The translations under genes and the position numbers were made by a program. This document shows positions 53,301 through 55,937 of a stretch of DNA of 64,000 nt, one piece after another. The stretch is from Nautilus pompilius (taxonomy: Eukaryota; Mollusca; Cephalopoda; Nautilida; Nautilidae): positions 1 through 64,000 of the forward strand of contig JACATO010001459.1 in assembly GCA_018389105.1 (NCBI GenBank), in the 5' to 3' direction. How positions within the stretch are numbered: position 1 is the first letter of the stretch; every line of letters starts with the position of its first letter. The notes below the pieces were generated by a model that searched no databases, was not told where the DNA came from, and worked only from the letters and a program-made list of their open reading frames with translations.

Positions 53301-53846
53301 AGGAGACATAAACCGACAGAAAGAAGTAAAGAAAACAACAACAAACAACAACAGACCTTAAGAACAGCAGTGGCGCGGACAGTAGCAGGGTCCCCACCCA
53401 CGTTGTTAGTTTCAAGGGTAGCTTACGACAGTTTATTTCTAAAACATTTTGGGGGCCATCGACAAGACTACAGACGACCACCGTGCGCTTCATAGTTCCG
53501 TGTACATGGGTTCCCCTACCCTATCGCTGTTTATAGCAAAATAAGGGTTTGGTTGGGGCAGAGAAACATCGGACAGCCAGCCAGCCGTCTCCAGAGTATC
53601 GCAGCAGTAGGGAAGCTATCGGAGTCCCCCACCTACCTTGTACAGCTCGGATGGCTCCGACACGCTGGATGGCAGCGGGGGTAAGGATGGCAGATCCCGA
53701 TACAGGTCGGAAGATCCTTTAAGCTTAAAAAAATTAAATAAATAAATAAATAAATAATTAATTAAGCGAATATATATATATATATAACGACATAAACCCA
53801 AGGCTGGGGGGGGGGGACTCACCTTCGGCTGGTCCGGAAGGGCCAT
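2299..53846 (-). CDS. DNAH7: Dynein axonemal heavy chain, DNAH7-like, N-terminal half in 37 exons (partial)
   Basis: This is the motor subunit of a single-headed inner dynein arm, which drives ciliary and flagellar beating by ATP-dependent sliding on outer-doublet microtubules. Thirty-seven exons were placed by GT-AG borders, continuous phase and family resemblance, giving about 1,915 residues. The family is usually about 4,000 residues long, so the other half lies left of the window. Order: a short Pro/Ser-rich N-terminus, the tail, then the linker (conserved GSPFIKPFE and [11 protein letters not shown]). AAA1 follows, with Walker A GPAGTGKT near residue 1,340, Walker B CFDEFNR near 1,390 and sensor [12 protein letters not shown]2 has GEPLGGKT near 1,625 and LFDGPVD, where G replaces the catalytic E as is normal for AAA2, then [10 protein letters not shown]. 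Assignment to DNAH7 rather than DNAH3 or DNAH12 rests on remembered similarity around the AAA2 end and is moderate. Four places have frame discrepancies (exons 16, 21, 24 and junction 30/31). Splice sites and catalytic motifs are intact, so a functional gene with assembly indels is favoured over a pseudogene. Confidence 0.93.
2571..2981 (-). CDS. DNAH7: Dynein exon 36
   Basis: Largest exon, exactly 137 codons: [32 protein letters not shown] and a helical stretch ending GMTSQQ. Donor GTATTC. The [13 protein letters not shown] segment resembles DNAH7 more than DNAH12 from memory. Confidence 0.96.
3202..3332 (-). CDS. DNAH7: Dynein exon 35, AAA2 Walker B
   Basis: 43 codons after two bases: [19 protein letters not shown], then [20 protein letters not shown]. 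Glycine stands where AAA1 has the catalytic glutamate, as is usual in AAA2. Donor GTACAG. Confidence 0.96.
3333..4734. other. Dynein intron 34
   Basis: AT-rich except 3945-4277, which is less AT-rich and has a 110-codon minus-strand frame with hydrophobic stretches. No protein family recognised and no transposon ends seen. Confidence 0.6.
4735..4957 (-). CDS. DNAH7: Dynein exon 34, AAA2 P-loop
   Basis: 74 codons plus one base. Encodes [15 protein letters not shown] (AAA2 Walker A) and [17 protein letters not shown]. Donor GTAGGT. Confidence 0.96.
4958..5328. other. Dynein intron 33, nothing recognised
   Basis: AT-rich, no repeats or conserved coding sequence seen. Confidence 0.6.
5329..5481 (-). 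CDS. DNAH7: Dynein exon 33
   Basis: Exactly 51 codons, [16 protein letters not shown] and [14 protein letters not shown], between AAA1 and AAA2. Donor GTAAAC. Confidence 0.95.
5482..6316. other. Dynein intron 32
   Basis: AT-rich with a short (TA)n run at about 5994-6011. Nothing else recognised. Confidence 0.6.
6317..6518 (-). CDS. DNAH7: Dynein exon 32
   Basis: 67 codons after one base: [20 protein letters not shown], the end of AAA1. Donor GTGAGG. Confidence 0.96.
6519..7838. other. Dynein intron 31, nothing recognised
   Basis: AT-rich with a poly-C run near 7617. No conserved coding or mobile sequence seen. Confidence 0.6.
7839..7930 (-). CDS. DNAH7: Dynein exon 31
   Basis: 30 codons plus two bases, [20 protein letters not shown], an almost invariant AAA1 segment. 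Donor GTGAGG. Confidence 0.95.
8213..8362 (+). mobile_element. SINE family A, plus orientation
   Basis: The tRNA-like head (GGTGGTCCAATC... GTTCGGTTGGGGAT) is followed by TTTGGCATACATCCCTAGCATGG, TTCTCTACCAGCCAGCC and CCCATCTAAAAA. Truncated after the CTAAAAA motif, with a family B repeat following. Confidence 0.72.
8430..8600 (+). repeat. Dispersed repeat family B
   Basis: Shares TACCCAGGTAGCTTGCTTGG, TCACCAAGG, a C/T-rich stretch, TGTAAGATGCTCCCAACCTC and AAAGTCAG with two other places (15.96 and 40.84 kb). All three are in the same orientation. Confidence 0.7.
9342..9633 (-). CDS. DNAH7: Dynein exon 30, AAA1 Walker B
   Basis: 97 codons: [30 protein letters not shown] (Walker B with catalytic Glu), sensor TMNPGYAGR and ELPDNLK. 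The GTGAGT donor is preceded by AAAA, one A too many to join exon 31 (VLFRTVAMM) in frame. Confidence 0.95.
9634..10614. other. Dynein intron 29
   Basis: Contains a SINE family A copy (10205-10440). ACTGGTAGCCAGAATTATT at about 9782 looks like a single Tc1-type terminus without a partner. Confidence 0.5.
10205..10440 (-). mobile_element. SINE family A, minus orientation
   Basis: Has the tail part (GGCAGTTTCCTGTTGCAATAC, CTTCTAGAAATCTTCACTTTTTAGATGT) and a diverged body. The tRNA-like head is not clearly recognisable. Confidence 0.6.
10615..10723 (-). CDS. DNAH7: Dynein exon 29, AAA1 P-loop
   Basis: 36 codons after one base. Contains [20 protein letters not shown], the AAA1 Walker A, the main ATP-hydrolysis site of axonemal dyneins. 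Donor GTATGT. Confidence 0.97.
11275..11525 (-). mobile_element. SINE family A, minus orientation
   Basis: TTTTTAGATGTGGAAGAAAAC, ACCCACATGAACAGCTGA and GAATCAAACTTGGACTCTCA (antisense tRNA-like head) are in the family order. Confidence 0.75.
11587..11824 (-). mobile_element. Short mariner/Tc1-type element with perfect terminal inverted repeats
   Basis: Begins CAGGGTGTCCGTAAAGTTAC and ends with its exact complement. The inverted repeats are identical for 32 bp and flanked by TA on both sides. The 238-bp interior is not random: the minus strand reads [20 protein letters not shown], a recognisable transposase block. It is therefore an internally deleted derivative rather than an unrelated MITE. 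It sits in dynein intron 28, 54 bp from exon 28. Confidence 0.9.
11879..12074 (-). CDS. DNAH7: Dynein exon 28
   Basis: Encodes [13 protein letters not shown] and the AAA1-entry motif [20 protein letters not shown]. Donor GTGAGG. A 238-bp mariner-type element sits 54 bp downstream in the intron. Confidence 0.96.
12189..13699 (-). mobile_element. Decayed Tc1-like transposon within long inverted repeats
   Basis: The ends (about 12189-12373 and 13531-13699) are imperfect inverted copies. Both carry CCATGAAATTCCATCATAATG and TATTATCGACCATGTTGAGG in opposite orientation. Between them the minus strand shows broken transposase pieces: [26 protein letters not shown] and [19 protein letters not shown]. 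Frames are broken by stops, so it is inactive. Confidence 0.82.
14806..15120. mobile_element. Tc1-type MITE, about 315 bp
   Basis: Both ends show TACAGCCA...GCCAAAAGTTT in opposite orientation with TA flanks. No transposase sequence was seen inside. Confidence 0.8.
15489..15603 (-). CDS. DNAH7: Dynein exon 27
   Basis: 38 codons plus one base: [20 protein letters not shown] and ALTVTDVH. Acceptor TTTGTAG, donor GTATGT. Confidence 0.94.
15955..16115 (+). repeat. Dispersed repeat family B
   Basis: ACCCAGTAACTTGCTTGGTC, ACCAAGGACCC, GCTGTAAGACGTCCTCAAG and GAAGTCAAG in the same order as the 8.43 kb copy. Confidence 0.72.
17147..17353 (-). CDS. DNAH7: Dynein exon 26
   Basis: Exactly 69 codons, [14 protein letters not shown] and [12 protein letters not shown], leading into AAA1. 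Donor GTGAGT, phase 0. Confidence 0.95.
17354..18050. other. Dynein intron 25, nothing recognised
   Basis: AT-rich, no repeat or coding signal seen. Confidence 0.6.
18051..18252 (-). CDS. DNAH7: Dynein exon 25
   Basis: 67 codons after one base. Encodes the near-invariant [19 protein letters not shown] and [12 protein letters not shown] of the linker end. Donor GTACAA. Confidence 0.96.
18253..20024. other. Dynein intron 24
   Basis: Contains one SINE (19435-19625) and, at about 18890-19110, a less AT-rich stretch that looks like an unrecognised dispersed repeat. The remainder is plain. Confidence 0.5.
19435..19625 (-). mobile_element. SINE family A, minus orientation
   Basis: Contains AAATCCATGTGGGTGGCTGG, a GAAGAGGGAAAGAAACC stretch and the antisense head GGAACTTGGACCTTCAGC ending CCACCATGC. 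Confidence 0.72.
20025..20287 (-). CDS. DNAH7: Dynein exon 24 (compensating frame shifts)
   Basis: Starts [17 protein letters not shown] and ends [10 protein letters not shown], both in the correct frame. Between about 20180 and 20144 the open frame gives a non-family stretch. The next frame gives family-like [11 protein letters not shown]. One missing C near 20180 plus one extra G near 20143 would restore it. Confidence 0.9.
20288..21419. other. Dynein intron 23, nothing recognised
   Basis: AT-rich sequence without identifiable features. Confidence 0.6.
21420..21590 (-). CDS. DNAH7: Dynein exon 23
   Basis: Exactly 57 codons, phase 0 both ends. It carries the hallmark linker motif [17 protein letters not shown] and ends DEWLK at a GTTAGT donor. 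Confidence 0.95.
21891..22005 (-). CDS. DNAH7: Dynein exon 22
   Basis: 38 codons after one base. Linker sequence [18 protein letters not shown] and ELVSYRDT. Donor GTAAGT, phase 0. Confidence 0.93.
22684..22729. repeat. (TC)23 microsatellite
   Basis: Forty-six bases of uninterrupted TC in dynein intron 21, about 40 bp beyond the exon 21 donor. Confidence 0.99.
22770..22860 (-). CDS. DNAH7: Dynein exon 21 (one base short)
   Basis: Opens in frame with [11 protein letters not shown]...TSLHH. The family-like continuation YGLSKFLP and the GTAAGG donor are one frame over, so about one base is missing near 22790-22800. At 91 nt the exon is one short of the 92 its neighbours require. Confidence 0.82.
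22861..24638. other. Dynein intron 20, nothing recognised
   Basis: About 1.8 kb of AT-rich sequence. No coding similarity or terminal repeats seen. Confidence 0.6.
24639..24850 (-). CDS. DNAH7: Dynein exon 20
   Basis: 70 codons after two bases. Linker motifs [12 protein letters not shown] and [12 protein letters not shown]. Donor GTAGGT. Confidence 0.94.
24851..26375. other. Dynein intron 19
   Basis: 25000-26100 is less AT-rich and has open frames on both strands (for example 25430-25822 plus). None resembles a known protein. CTAGACATCAAACATGATCC near 26031 resembles CTAGACACCAAGCATGGCCC near 45417, hinting at another old repeat. Confidence 0.45.
26376..26607 (-). CDS. DNAH7: Dynein exon 19
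   Basis: 77 codons plus one base. Helical linker sequence including [16 protein letters not shown] and [15 protein letters not shown]. Acceptor GTTTCAG, donor GTATTT. Confidence 0.94.
27005..27225 (-). mobile_element. SINE family A, minus orientation
   Basis: TCATTTTTAGATGTGGAAGG, CCAAGTGGCCAGCTGGT and the antisense head AATTCAAACTTGGGCCCC. A preceding segment from about 26865 resembles one at 36588, so the element may be longer. Confidence 0.75.
27560..27750 (-). CDS. DNAH7: Dynein exon 18
   Basis: 63 codons after two bases. Encodes [18 protein letters not shown], the conserved start of the linker region, and [19 protein letters not shown]. Donor GTCAGC. Confidence 0.93.
27915..28095 (+). 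mobile_element. SINE family A, plus orientation
   Basis: ATCTACTAGACTGCTGTGGTC head, then GTTTGGCATACCTACATGACA, TTCATCAGCCAGCCATGTGG and GCATCTAAAAAAGG. Confidence 0.75.
29342..29395. repeat. (AAT)18 microsatellite at a splice donor
   Basis: Uninterrupted AAT for 54 bases. On the coding strand it starts seven bases after the exon 17 donor. Confidence 0.99.
29403..29493 (-). CDS. DNAH7: Dynein exon 17
   Basis: 30 codons plus one base, [13 protein letters not shown] through LDYALFS. An (AAT)18 microsatellite begins a few bases past its GTTTGT donor. Confidence 0.92.
29867..29958 (-). CDS. DNAH7: Dynein exon 16 (frame break)
   Basis: The exon begins in frame ([16 protein letters not shown]). 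The family motif [14 protein letters not shown] at its end is in another frame, switching at about 29908-29912 in a GGAAACC run. At 92 nt the exon is one base too long or two short for its phases. Borders are good (TTTTTAG acceptor, GTAGGT donor). Confidence 0.82.
30511..30689 (-). CDS. DNAH7: Dynein exon 15 with GC donor
   Basis: 59 codons plus two bases, including [20 protein letters not shown]. No GT donor keeps the frame. The exon ends AAGAG followed by GCAAGT, a consensus GC-AG donor, and the split AGT codon then joins exon 16 in frame ([11 protein letters not shown]). Confidence 0.88.
30985..31205 (+). mobile_element. SINE family A, plus orientation, best head
   Basis: GGGCAGTGCAACAGTCTGGTG, AAAGAACTGGAATGC and GTCCAAATTTGAATTCCAG give the clearest tRNA-like head. 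The body has CACCAGCTGACTGCATGG and CCCACATGTAAAAAA. Confidence 0.8.
31387..31492 (-). CDS. DNAH7: Dynein exon 14
   Basis: 35 codons after one base. Encodes [18 protein letters not shown], a conserved tail helix. Donor GTATGT. Confidence 0.92.
31493..32696. other. Dynein intron 13, nothing recognised
   Basis: AT-rich, no identifiable feature. Confidence 0.6.
32697..32833 (-). CDS. DNAH7: Dynein exon 13
   Basis: 45 codons plus two bases, [11 protein letters not shown] through NLTGPQ. The acceptor is GTCTTATTCAG and the donor GTGAGT. Confidence 0.9.
33010..33215 (+). repeat. Dispersed repeat family C
   Basis: ACACAGGATAAGCCACAGGG, AATCTTTATTGCTTTAACCC and TTTAGTGACCAA recur in order at 63.1 kb. 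Nature unknown, presumably a short mobile element. Confidence 0.55.
34820..34999 (-). CDS. DNAH7: Dynein exon 12
   Basis: Exactly 60 codons, phase 0 at both ends, including [16 protein letters not shown] and FRDVLNLI. Donor GTAAGT. Confidence 0.92.
35330..35935 (-). pseudogene. Tc1-like transposase remnant
   Basis: On the minus strand, frames broken by stops read pieces such as [20 protein letters not shown], the equivalent of the conserved region around the last catalytic acid, preceded by a diverged middle part. No terminal repeats recognised. Confidence 0.65.
36585..36850 (-). mobile_element. SINE family A, minus orientation
   Basis: TCGTTTTTAGATGTGGGAG and CCCATGTGGCCAGCTGGTA are family motifs. 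The upstream part (TTCAAGATCTAAGAGTATC) matches the segment before the 27.0 kb copy. Confidence 0.68.
38355..38550 (-). CDS. DNAH7: Dynein exon 11
   Basis: 65 codons after one base, ending in phase 0 at a GTAGAA donor. Encodes [17 protein letters not shown], a conserved piece of the N-terminal tail. Confidence 0.92.
39095..39240 (-). pseudogene. Tc1-like transposase C-terminal fragment
   Basis: The minus strand reads [20 protein letters not shown], resembling the C-terminal SMPRR..AVIKAKG block of Tc1 transposases. A short relic in dynein intron 10. Confidence 0.5.
39377..39502 (-). CDS. DNAH7: Dynein exon 10
   Basis: 41 codons with split ends. It encodes [19 protein letters not shown]. Acceptor TGTATTTCAG, donor GTTAGT. 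Confidence 0.9.
40143..40262 (-). CDS. DNAH7: Dynein exon 9
   Basis: 39 codons with split ends, including the tail motif [13 protein letters not shown] and [10 protein letters not shown]. Acceptor TTCTCTAG, donor GTGAGT. Confidence 0.9.
40704..40779 (-). CDS. DNAH7: Dynein exon 8
   Basis: 24 codons with split codons at both ends, including [13 protein letters not shown] and WIPKPFPQR. Acceptor CTTCCAG, donor GTGAGT. Confidence 0.88.
40835..40990 (+). repeat. Dispersed repeat family B
   Basis: TCAGTAACTTGCTTGGACAC, CCTTCCCCTTTCTAGCTC, TGTAAAATGTCCATGAACC and AAAAGTCAGG. More diverged than the other two copies. Confidence 0.65.
41876..42065 (-). CDS. DNAH7: Dynein exon 7
   Basis: 63 codons plus one base. 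It contains [13 protein letters not shown] and ERLLLNPKL, typical of the DNAH7/12 tail. The acceptor is TTTGTTTAG and the donor GTTGGT. Confidence 0.9.
42066..44789. other. Dynein intron 6, nothing recognised
   Basis: About 2.7 kb, AT-rich. A 95-codon open frame at 43231-43518 shows no family resemblance. Confidence 0.55.
44790..44886 (-). CDS. DNAH7: Dynein exon 6
   Basis: 32 codons after a split codon, ending in EQDLQ at a GTGAGT donor, phase 0. This is the start of the recognisable tail. Confidence 0.85.
45595..45905 (-). mobile_element. SINE family A, minus orientation, nearly full
   Basis: Most complete copy: tail GGTGGTTTCCTGTTGCC, GAACTCTTCATTTCTAGAT, body CCCACCCAGCTGGCTGATGA and antisense head TTTTAACTTGAGCCCTCAAC. 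About 310 bp. Confidence 0.78.
47971..48303. mobile_element. Tc1-type MITE, about 330 bp
   Basis: Left end GGCCAAAATTATTGCATCACC and right end GATGCAATAATTTTGG are inverted, sharing CCAAAATTATTGCATCA. This is the typical terminal sequence of Tc1-like elements. The interior has no recognisable coding sequence. Confidence 0.75.
48402..48471 (-). CDS. DNAH7: Dynein exon 5
   Basis: 22 full codons with split codons at both ends. The acceptor is TATTTTTAG and the donor GTGAGA. Basic then acidic composition ([17 protein letters not shown]). Its phase joins exon 4 (or exon 3 directly) to exon 6. Confidence 0.75.
48472..50850. other. Dynein intron 4, nothing recognised
   Basis: About 2.4 kb, AT-rich. 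A G run near 49192 followed by a less AT-rich stretch to about 49340, of unknown nature. Confidence 0.55.
50851..50871 (-). CDS. DNAH7: Dynein exon 4, 21-nt microexon
   Basis: A 21-nt segment flanked by a TTTTACAG acceptor and a GTATGT donor. Only the phase dictated by exon 3 (2 nt in, 1 nt out) avoids an in-frame stop, and it adds a lysine-rich heptapeptide-sized insert. Because 21 is a multiple of three, skipping would keep the frame. Confidence 0.6.
51515..51701 (-). CDS. DNAH7: Dynein exon 3
   Basis: 62 codons plus one base, donor GTAAGT. A low-complexity, basic N-terminal segment rich in Tyr, Pro, Ser and Lys, with no recognised domain. It precedes the conserved tail, as in other single-headed inner-arm heavy chains, where this part is poorly conserved. 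Confidence 0.82.
52396..53206. repeat. Minisatellite, about 39 units of 19-21 bp, in dynein intron 2
   Basis: The core TAACTTTACACCAGCC repeats about 39 times with spacers such as GCCCC, ACCCC or CC, giving 19-, 20- and 21-bp variants in irregular order. The plus strand is C-rich with CCC or CCCC in nearly every unit, so the complementary strand is regularly G-tracted. It accounts for the fake GWCKVRG peptide repeats on the minus strand. Confidence 0.97.
53637..53723 (-). CDS. DNAH7: Dynein exon 2
   Basis: 29 codons, rich in Leu, Pro and Ser ([11 protein letters not shown]). The acceptor is TTTTTTTAAG and the donor GTAGGT, phase 0 at both ends. A second AG six bases further in was rejected because it breaks the frame. 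Confidence 0.8.
53823..53846 (-). CDS. DNAH7: Dynein exon 1 (start codon, 8 codons)
   Basis: The ATG is at 53846-53844. Only MALPDQPK is encoded before a consensus GTGAGT donor, ending in phase 0. It joins exon 2 in frame. The start was chosen because it is the first ATG that splices in frame to the downstream exons; a further upstream non-coding exon cannot be excluded. Confidence 0.75.
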
Positions 53847-54046
53847 TGTCGCTCCCCCAGGAGGCGGAGAGGAAACTGCAGGCTATTGGTTATATCTCCC
53901 AACAACAACAAAATAGCCTTGCTGGTTATTATTTACATTAACTTAATATATCTGTGTATCTACACACGCGCGCATCGTCCGTTTGCATCTTCGAACGCAG
54001 GCGTTGCCGCTGCTCGCCATATTACCAAGCAGCATCCGGGCAACTC

Positions 54047-54061
54047 GGTTGCTGAGCAACC
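54047..54061. promoter_or_regulatory. RFX X-box palindrome upstream of dynein
   Basis: GGTTGCTGAGCAACC is a perfect 7-1-7 inverted repeat matching RFX half-sites (GTTGCY / RGCAAC). It lies about 200 bp upstream of the dynein start codon. RFX factors activate axonemal genes through X-boxes in this kind of position. The function here is inferred. Confidence 0.75.
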
Positions 54062-54066
54062 ATTGG
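54062..54066 (-). promoter_or_regulatory. Inverted CCAAT box next to X-box
   Basis: ATTGG on the plus strand, i.e. CCAAT in dynein orientation, begins one base after the X-box palindrome. RFX and NF-Y are known to cooperate at adjacent X and Y boxes. A short motif, so the position is the main support. Confidence 0.45.
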
Positions 54067-54644
54067 AAGTACACCTACATGTATCCCCCCCCCCGCGGGG
54101 AACGAACGAACAAGCAAAAGATGAAGGCTTCCGAACGATGTTTATTTTATATGGATATTAAAACAAACAACAAACAAAAAAAAAAAAAAACAGGGGGTGG
54201 GGGGAGAGAACAGGTATCATCGCAATTTTGTATTGCTAAAAAAATTCTTCTAACAAGGGAGGTAATCGCGTAGCATCACCGTTAACGGGCCGCGTTCGCG
54301 ATCAGCGGCACCGGGGCTAAATAAAAAAAAAAAAAAAATCTCTTTAGTTTCCCATGAAGCTGAGCAATCACTGCAACAAAGACGCAGGACGATGGAGCTT
54401 TCGTTGCGCCGTTGTTCAGGAAAACAATTCTTTTACGAAATCGCCTTTAATTTGTTTTTTTTTTTTTTATCCCTTAGATATGTCCCGTCGAGTCCGACCG
54501 TCCAGGACGAGATCCAAGGGAAATAACTCGCTGAATATCTGTTGTTGTTCGTATTGTTGTTGAAGAGATTTTATTTTCGTTTCATTGTTTTGCTTTTCTT
54601 GTTCAGTGGGAAAGAAGATAAATCATCGACTACGTATAAAAAAA

Positions 54645-54746
54645 GGGTCCGTCAGAGGGGTGATCAGGGGGGGGAGTCGATCAGAGGGGTGATCAGGAGG
54701 GGGGAGTCAATCAGAGGGGTGATCAGGAGGGGGGGTCGATCAGAGC
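54645..54746. repeat. G-rich tandem repeat, about 3 units of 34 bp
   Basis: The unit GATCAGAGGGGTGATCAGG plus a GGGGGG(A)GTC segment occurs three times with small differences in G-run length. Every unit has several G tracts of four or more, and GATC and TGATCA palindromes recur. Confidence 0.9.
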
Positions 54747-54748
54747 AA

Positions 54749-54764
54749 AGTCGGACCCGACTTC
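54749..54764. other. 16-bp palindrome in the intergenic region
   Basis: AAGTCGGACCCGACTT is a 7-bp inverted repeat around a 2-bp centre, directly after the G-rich repeat. A related GTCGAGTCCGACC lies at about 54487. Could be a factor-binding site; no family recognised. Confidence 0.55.
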
Positions 54765-55184
54765 GGTGACGAACAACGCATTTGTATTTTGAATTGAAAT
54801 TCTCCCTTATGTTTTATATATATATATATATCGTTCAAATCAGCATTTAATAAACAAATAAAATAAACAAACAAATAAATAAATAAACAAGGGGGGAGAT
54901 ATACAAAGGAATGTTCGTTTGGAGTGTGTAACTCTATATGAAATCCGTTATCGGTTATCTCCCTTGAAATCTCGCTCGACAAGAGGTTGGGGGGACTCCA
55001 TGGGTGATGCGAGACGACGATACCTGGCGGATCTCCTCCTCGCCAGCATTCCTGCTAACTGAAGTAAGATGCCAGCTTGTAGTGTGACCACAGATCAATT
55101 CAGAGGGAGAGGACGGGGTTGGACGCGGGCGGGTTCGCTCATTCCTCGGACGCCCGAAGATCGCGTTCGGGCAAGCGAAGACTC

Positions 55185-55198
55185 GTCGTCATGGAAAC
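55185..55198. promoter_or_regulatory. Second X-box match upstream of FBXW10-like gene
   Basis: GTCGTCATGGAAAC fits the full X-box consensus RYYNYYATRRNRAC, about 240 bp upstream of the FBXW10-like ATG. By base probability a match is expected about once per 65 kb per strand, so its placement is suggestive but not conclusive. Confidence 0.5.
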
Positions 55199-55438
55199 GC
55201 CGTGTGAGATCGATACAGGTGGTACCGGCGCCAGGTAAGGCGCGCGCGGCTCCATCGATCTGGTGTTGAGAGAGAGAGAGAGGAGGGAGATTTTCACAGC
55301 TAAGCTACTTCAAGGAGAAGGTGGAGCAGGGATTCTTTATGGCGCCGAGGAACGGCGGCGAACGGACCTGCCCGTGCGGCTCCCGATCTCAGTCGGCCGG
55401 CTCGAGCTGAAGGAAGGGAAACAGAGTCTGACGCGGAC

Positions 55439-55937
55439 ATGCTGGGATTCAGCCCCCTGAAGATCCCCGACTTCATCTGCGCGAAGGGCGGCGGGGGGAT
55501 CGGGTGCGGGGCGTGCGAGTCGTGCCTGGTGGTGCACCGGCTCAAGGCCGTGCAGCACTGGTTCCCCAGGGCTGGGGACCGGACCAGGAAGCGATTCGTC
55601 CTGGGCCTGGTCCGCCGGCTGGACCGCGCCGAGCTGCTCCACAGCGTGGTGCGGACCCTCCAGCCGGTGACGCGGAAGGACTTCACCTACGCCAGGTCCC
55701 GGCCGAGTCCCAGTCTGCCGACCGACGTGGCGACGTTCAGCTGCGACAGGGCCCTCGGCCTCGACCAGGTGGGGCCGGCCGCGCTCGCCGCCTGGGAGTG
55801 GTTCGAGGCGGCTTCGTGCTGGACGAAGACCAACTTCCTGCTGTCCCTCCTCCCTCTGTGCGAGCTCCACCTGCTGCACGCCGTGCTCAACCACGCCCAC
55901 ACGGTCCTGGGGTCGGGAGAGAGGACTGCCCGCAGCG
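55439..55937 (+). CDS. FBXW10: FBXW10-like exon 1
   Basis: 166 codons plus one base, strikingly GC- and CpG-rich, ending at a GTGAGT donor. The ATG was chosen because the residues that follow align with the start of vertebrate FBXW10. The frame stays open upstream for a while, so a longer N-terminus is possible. GC richness leaves long open frames on both strands here; those are shadows. Confidence 0.85.

Larger units (their letters stand above)
53847..55438. promoter_or_regulatory. Divergent intergenic region between dynein and FBXW10-like genes
   Basis: About 1.6 kb separates the two start codons, which point away from each other. It holds two RFX X-box candidates, an inverted CCAAT box, a G-rich tandem repeat, a palindrome, TA runs and a CpG-rich right half. 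No TATA box was convincing. A possible 5' UTR intron of the FBXW10-like gene (donor near 55235, acceptor near 55299) is suggested by splice-like sequences only. Confidence 0.7.

Noticed and set aside
53079..53351. Minus-strand peptide with tandem GWCKVRG repeats
   Set aside because: Translation of the intronic minisatellite. Unit lengths of 19-21 bp break the frame elsewhere and no splice signals or start context support a gene.
53718..53723. Alternative exon 2 acceptor six bases downstream (CTTAAAG)
   Set aside because: It would start the exon in a phase incompatible with exon 1, whereas the upstream AAG acceptor gives phase 0 on both sides.
2299..53846. The dynein gene as a pseudogene because of frame breaks
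   Set aside because: All Walker and sensor motifs, nearly all splice sites and phases across 36 introns are intact. There are only five single-base problems, several in short homopolymers, so assembly errors are simpler.
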